This document shows positions 60,050-64,000 of a stretch of DNA of 64,000 nucleotides, one piece after another (the stretch's first letter is position 1; every line of letters starts with the position of its first letter). The notes beneath the pieces were generated by a model. That model was not told the origin of the DNA. It ran no database searches and saw only the letters and a list, made by a program, of their open reading frames with translations. The stretch comes from Poa pratensis. Its lineage: Eukaryota; Streptophyta; Magnoliopsida; Poales; Poaceae. The stretch lies in the NCBI GenBank assembly GCA_947311845.1, contig CAMZMU010000052.1, positions 135,090,919 to 135,154,918 on the forward strand. The letters are read 5' to 3'. The position numbers were made by a program, and so were the translations under genes.

Positions 60050-61910
60050 TTACAGCTCATTGTTAACAACTTAAGATGTTTTTATAGTACTTTCCTCCTC
60101 TGAATATAAAGGCCTTGACACATTCTTTTACGCTCAATTTGAGTAATGGACTACTCAGTCACTCAAATCGAGTATGCGATTACACACGACAAAAATTATA
60201 AAGTTAAAATCTCGTTACAAAATTATAGAGTAAGTTTTTTTCCTGCGGTATGGCTTGTATTTTAATGGTCAATTTGAGGATCTAGAAATATCTTGAGGGC
60301 TTCCAGATTTAGTGCCACTTTAGATCGTAGGAATAGAAAAACATAGGATTACGATGGCATGTGTTTCCAATTCCTACGTGAATTTTTTCTTGGATGGTGC
60401 GCTTAAAAGAAACACATAAATTTTGCATGATAAGAAGACCTAGTAGATATGGATAGAGTACAAGTGCACTGGACCTCTCAAAGGAAAAATAAAAATGAGA
60501 TCTCATCTCATTTATAGAATTGAACGCAAAGAAATGGAGTTCCATAGGAATTTAATTACCACAATCCTTTTATCGAAAGAGCTTCCATTCGAAAAAAAAA
60601 ACATATGGTTTCAAATCCAATAAAACTTCTAGCAAACACCTCCAATTCAAAGAGGAACGAAGATTAGGTTTGGACTCATGTTGATATTTTTATATGGAAT
60701 GGAGAGCGAGATATTCAAAATGTCACCTGAGCTCATAGGCTTGTGTTAGAATAAAAACTCGAAAAAATGGTAAAACGTTTCAAACAAATTGGTGGTGAAA
60801 AAACAAATGTTCTACACACGTGTAAAATTCGAGGTGAAATGACATTTGTCGTGAGTTGTGCCAAAATGGGATTAAAAAATATTGTCTTAGAGCACTGATT
60901 TCGTTTTTTCACATAGAACACCACACATGTCATTTCAGCATGAAATTTGGCACGTATGTATAACATTTGTATAATTCATAACCAAAAAAATCATTTTTTT
61001 TGAATTTTTTATGTTTTTCAATTTTTTATTTGAAAGGGGGCATATGAGCCCGGAGGCGGAAACGTCCCTCCCATGGAGAGCAGATGAAAAAAGTTTCATA
61101 AGAATTCAGCGACCTCAATCTTATTATCCTACAGGGTTCATAAGAAAAATCTCATGGGTTGTAACCCTCTAAAACTAATTGATAATCATTCAATCCAAAA
61201 AGTTGTTAGACCGATGAAGTGGTTGCATAATGTGGAAAGTTTGTGGATACATGATATGTGCTGACTAAAGAACCGACAAAAGAATTCATAACAATATTTT
61301 ATTTATGTGCTTTACAATCACACAGTATGTTTCAAATATTTTTCTCTTGTTTCCCACAGAAAATGAACAATTATATTTTCCACTCACTTTTTGTTATTTT
61401 TTCTGTATATTCTTGACTACTTTCAGCTATATGCATCCAGTATTATTGTATCACTTACAAATCCTTATTCTTGACTAATGTTGCACCTTGCATGTACACC
61501 TACGTGTATTATGTACAAGTACGTGCACTTTTTTGTTTCAAAAACCAAATAAAAGAGTGCATACATGTATATGTAAGGTGCAAAATTATTCGAGTTACTT
61601 TTTTGAATAATGGAAGCTTTACTACCCCTATTCCATGCATGATAGATGCAAATAGCTATAATTTATTAGCAAGTTGTCGAAAAAGGTTGATCAAAAAGTA
61701 TGGCATGCCACACTGAACATTACTCTTAAGAACTAAATAGCCTATAATTTGAAGGTCATCCAAACCTTTGTAGCTTATGTCGACGAAATTTCTTACATAC
61801 TGTTACCTTTGTGTTTTCAAATCTTATACCATGGTGGGTTATGCTACCTAAATTGTGTTGATTTTATTTAATTTAAATTTCTTGCTATTGCTAGGTACCA
61901 TAAGTACCAT
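60050..61910. other. No gene seen
   Basis: AT-rich DNA with an inverted repeat at 60802-60971. The frames are short and have no recognisable domain. Confidence 0.55.
60802..60971. repeat. Imperfect inverted repeat, about 55-bp arms
   Basis: 60802-60856 pairs with 60917-60971: acaaatgttctacacacgtg against the reversed acaaatgttatacatacgtg, with roughly 80 percent identity by eye. It may be the core of a MITE. Confidence 0.55.
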
Positions 61911-62281
61911 AAATGTTTTAGCATCAAACCAAGTATATTTATGACAAACCGCTAATCCAGTAGTCACTAGAGCGGTACTCCCTCCGTATCAAAATATAAG
62001 TCACACTTGCTCATTACCAAACATATGTGTCTAGACATGTTTTAGTGCAAGATTCACATGAATCTTGCACTAAAACATGTCTAGACACATATGTTTGGTA
62101 ATGAGCAAGTGTGACTTATATTTTGATACGGAGGGAGTAGTAGAAAGTAGAGGTACCATAAGTGAGTTACCGACCATCTTCGCCAACGAATCTATGTAAT
62201 AGTAAAGAATAATAAATGTTTTAGCATCAAACCAACTATATTTATGACAAATCGCTAATCCAGTAGTCACTAAAGTGGTAA
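61911..62281 (+). repeat. Direct duplication, one copy carrying a MITE
   Basis: 61911-61977 and 62215-62281 are nearly identical (aaatgttttagcatcaaacc to cactagagcggta). The first copy is interrupted at its end by the Stowaway element at 61978; the second is not. Confidence 0.8.
61978..62137. mobile_element. Stowaway MITE with perfect 78-bp arms
   Basis: Flanked by TA (61976-61977 and 62138-62139). The 160-bp element starts ctccctccgtatcaaaat and consists of two exact 78-bp inverted arms around the loop acat, without a mismatch in the arms. That suggests a very recent insertion. A transcript would fold into a long hairpin. Confidence 0.92.
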
Positions 62282-64000
62282 TTGACCTAATAAAATAGGG
62301 AGTCATAATAATTTTAACTGTAGATTTGTTTTTCTCAAGACTTTGAAGCATGTGGTCAGTGAGATATGAATTGACGTAATTATATTTGATTTCTATAAAT
62401 ACTTGGTACTAGTAGTTCTCCCCACAAAGAGCAACGAATTATGAGCCATTTTGTTTTAAAATTCAAATGCAATGTTGGTAGGGCACTTAACATAAAATTA
62501 TGCGGCAATGGAGGTGCCCTAAATGATGGAACATATAACTGGGATCTACGGACTATGGCTACAGCAATGCCAACTAGCGAGGTCGAGGAGGGGATATGGC
62601 GACAAACAACTTTCTGACACATAATTTTGTCTAACATTTTCTAGTACTTAAAACTAAGAAAGTATTCATCTTCTGAGGATCTTTAGTAAGATATTTGTTA
62701 TACTTGTATACATTTTATAACTCCCTAACAAGACTAAAATAGACACATATGAACACAATACTAAATCCAAGTAGTTTGGGTTTATTTATGATGTAATTCA
62801 TGTTGAGTTATGTAGGATCAACTTTAAGATTTAATATTACCTAATGTTGTTCTTGTTAAAGTTGTTAGCTATTTATTCAAGTAATTTATAGTTGTGATTG
62901 TATACAAAATATTGTATAAAATCTAGAAAACATTTGGCTACAACAAGATGTAAAGAAGTAAAAAAATAGTATAAATATGTGTGTATTATTTGTTAGGACT
63001 CATTCCGAACCAACCATATATTGTATACATTTTTGTATGGGTTATTCACTTTTATCACCACCATAAAAGGTCTAAAAATGAAGCAACCAAAGCCCACAAA
63101 ACAGTCGGTTTCATTGACAACATGAATCTCGATACCATGAAAGCCCGGGAACAATCAAGCTGGTATTAAGAAGTTATTTAATGACAAGCATGTAATCTGC
63201 CTTTGGTAAGCTCACTGTTAAATAAAAAGGTGGTTGGACTTCTTAAAGTGAAACAATATTTTCAATCCATAATATATGATAAATAATAGGTCACATACTA
63301 CTAAACTATTCTTGATGGGAACTTGCTTTTAATGAAGACTTAATTCTATTTTGTCAATGCTAGGGGAAATTATGATACTCATGTGCTTTACTCCTATTAG
63401 TTTTTTCTTCACCCTGAATTGCACTTGATCGTCTTAGTTCCATTTCTCATGGTGAAAATAATGCAGAGGTACAATTATCATGTCTGTGGCAATGGTTTGA
63501 TCTATATCTCTTTGTATGTTATCATGTTTAGAACCATATAAGTTGCATTACATGATGTATCACCGTATGGTGAATCTTTTGATATGAGATGAGTTAGGAG
63601 ATGCAATTTCAATATGTATTTGTAGATGCATATTACTACCCCATTCATGTATATATATTCTGATCAAATTAGATGCTAGGGTGTACGAGAGGGGAAAGTG
63701 TGTTAGATGAAGTAGCCTTGTAGTAAGCAACTGTACAGTGGTACAAAATTGGAGACCTCGTATGGTTCTTACCTTTCTATGTCTTTCTCACTAATGATAA
63801 TGGGATGTAATGTGCTATTGCTATAGATTCCTCTAGTGCCAACGAAAACGAGCACATTTGTCAAAATTCAATCTATCTAGTTTCTTAGTGAAGAGCTCAT
63901 GTGTAAAAATATTCCTTCCGCATATGTAAGCCGTTTGTGTTGGTTGTATAACAACTGCAGATGTCGTCATACAATTTGTCACTTCTTTATTTATATTTTT
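62282..64000. other. No gene seen
   Basis: About 1.7 kb of AT-rich DNA up to the window edge, with no supported frame or defined repeat. Confidence 0.55.

Overview
This window looks like a piece of a Triticeae grass genome (wheat, Aegilops, barley or rye type). The signs are long nested LTR retrotransposons, Mutator-like (MULE), hAT, Harbinger-like and Stowaway elements, GC-rich monocot first exons, and a few intron-containing host genes in repeat-rich DNA. There are no bacterial, organellar or CRISPR features. Family assignments come from reading the translated sequence; no database search was possible.

Positions 1 to about 31 kb are one transposon nest. The outer layer is the 3' part of an LTR retrotransposon, whose 3' LTR appears to start at 364 with TGTAACACCCC. 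It was split by (i) an 8.4 kb autonomous-type MULE (717-9088) with three genes: a mudrA-like transposase, a GRF zinc-finger/coiled-coil protein, and a small convergent gene of unknown function; (ii) a gag-protease-only LTR element, A (9353-17418, TSD atctt); (iii) a solo LTR of the same family in reverse (20404-21974, TSD gacct); and (iv) a second gag-protease-only element, B, on the minus strand (22535-29776). A and B have different LTRs but share conserved internal blocks, including a hairpin just upstream of the polypurine tract.

From 31 to 64 kb the DNA is mixed. Host genes, all on the minus strand, are an ATL-type RING-H2 ubiquitin ligase (35823-37030, one frameshift), a two-RRM chloroplast-type ribonucleoprotein (41794-43737, four exons) and a PLATZ zinc-binding transcription factor (57171-58448, four exons). 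Between them lie a 1.2 kb fold-back MULE with a 9-bp TSD, a 3.8 kb hAT element whose five-exon transposase is open except for one nonsense codon and which sits about 150 bp upstream of the ribonucleoprotein start codon, a tandem array with a higher-order period near 400 bp, a Harbinger-like element, a 5'-truncated LINE, and several Stowaway MITEs, one with perfect 78-bp arms. The last 4 kb hold only repeats.

A recurring oddity is single-base shortening of homopolymers inside otherwise recognisable reading frames, in the MULE transposase and in the RING gene. Some apparent pseudogenization may therefore be sequencing or assembly error.
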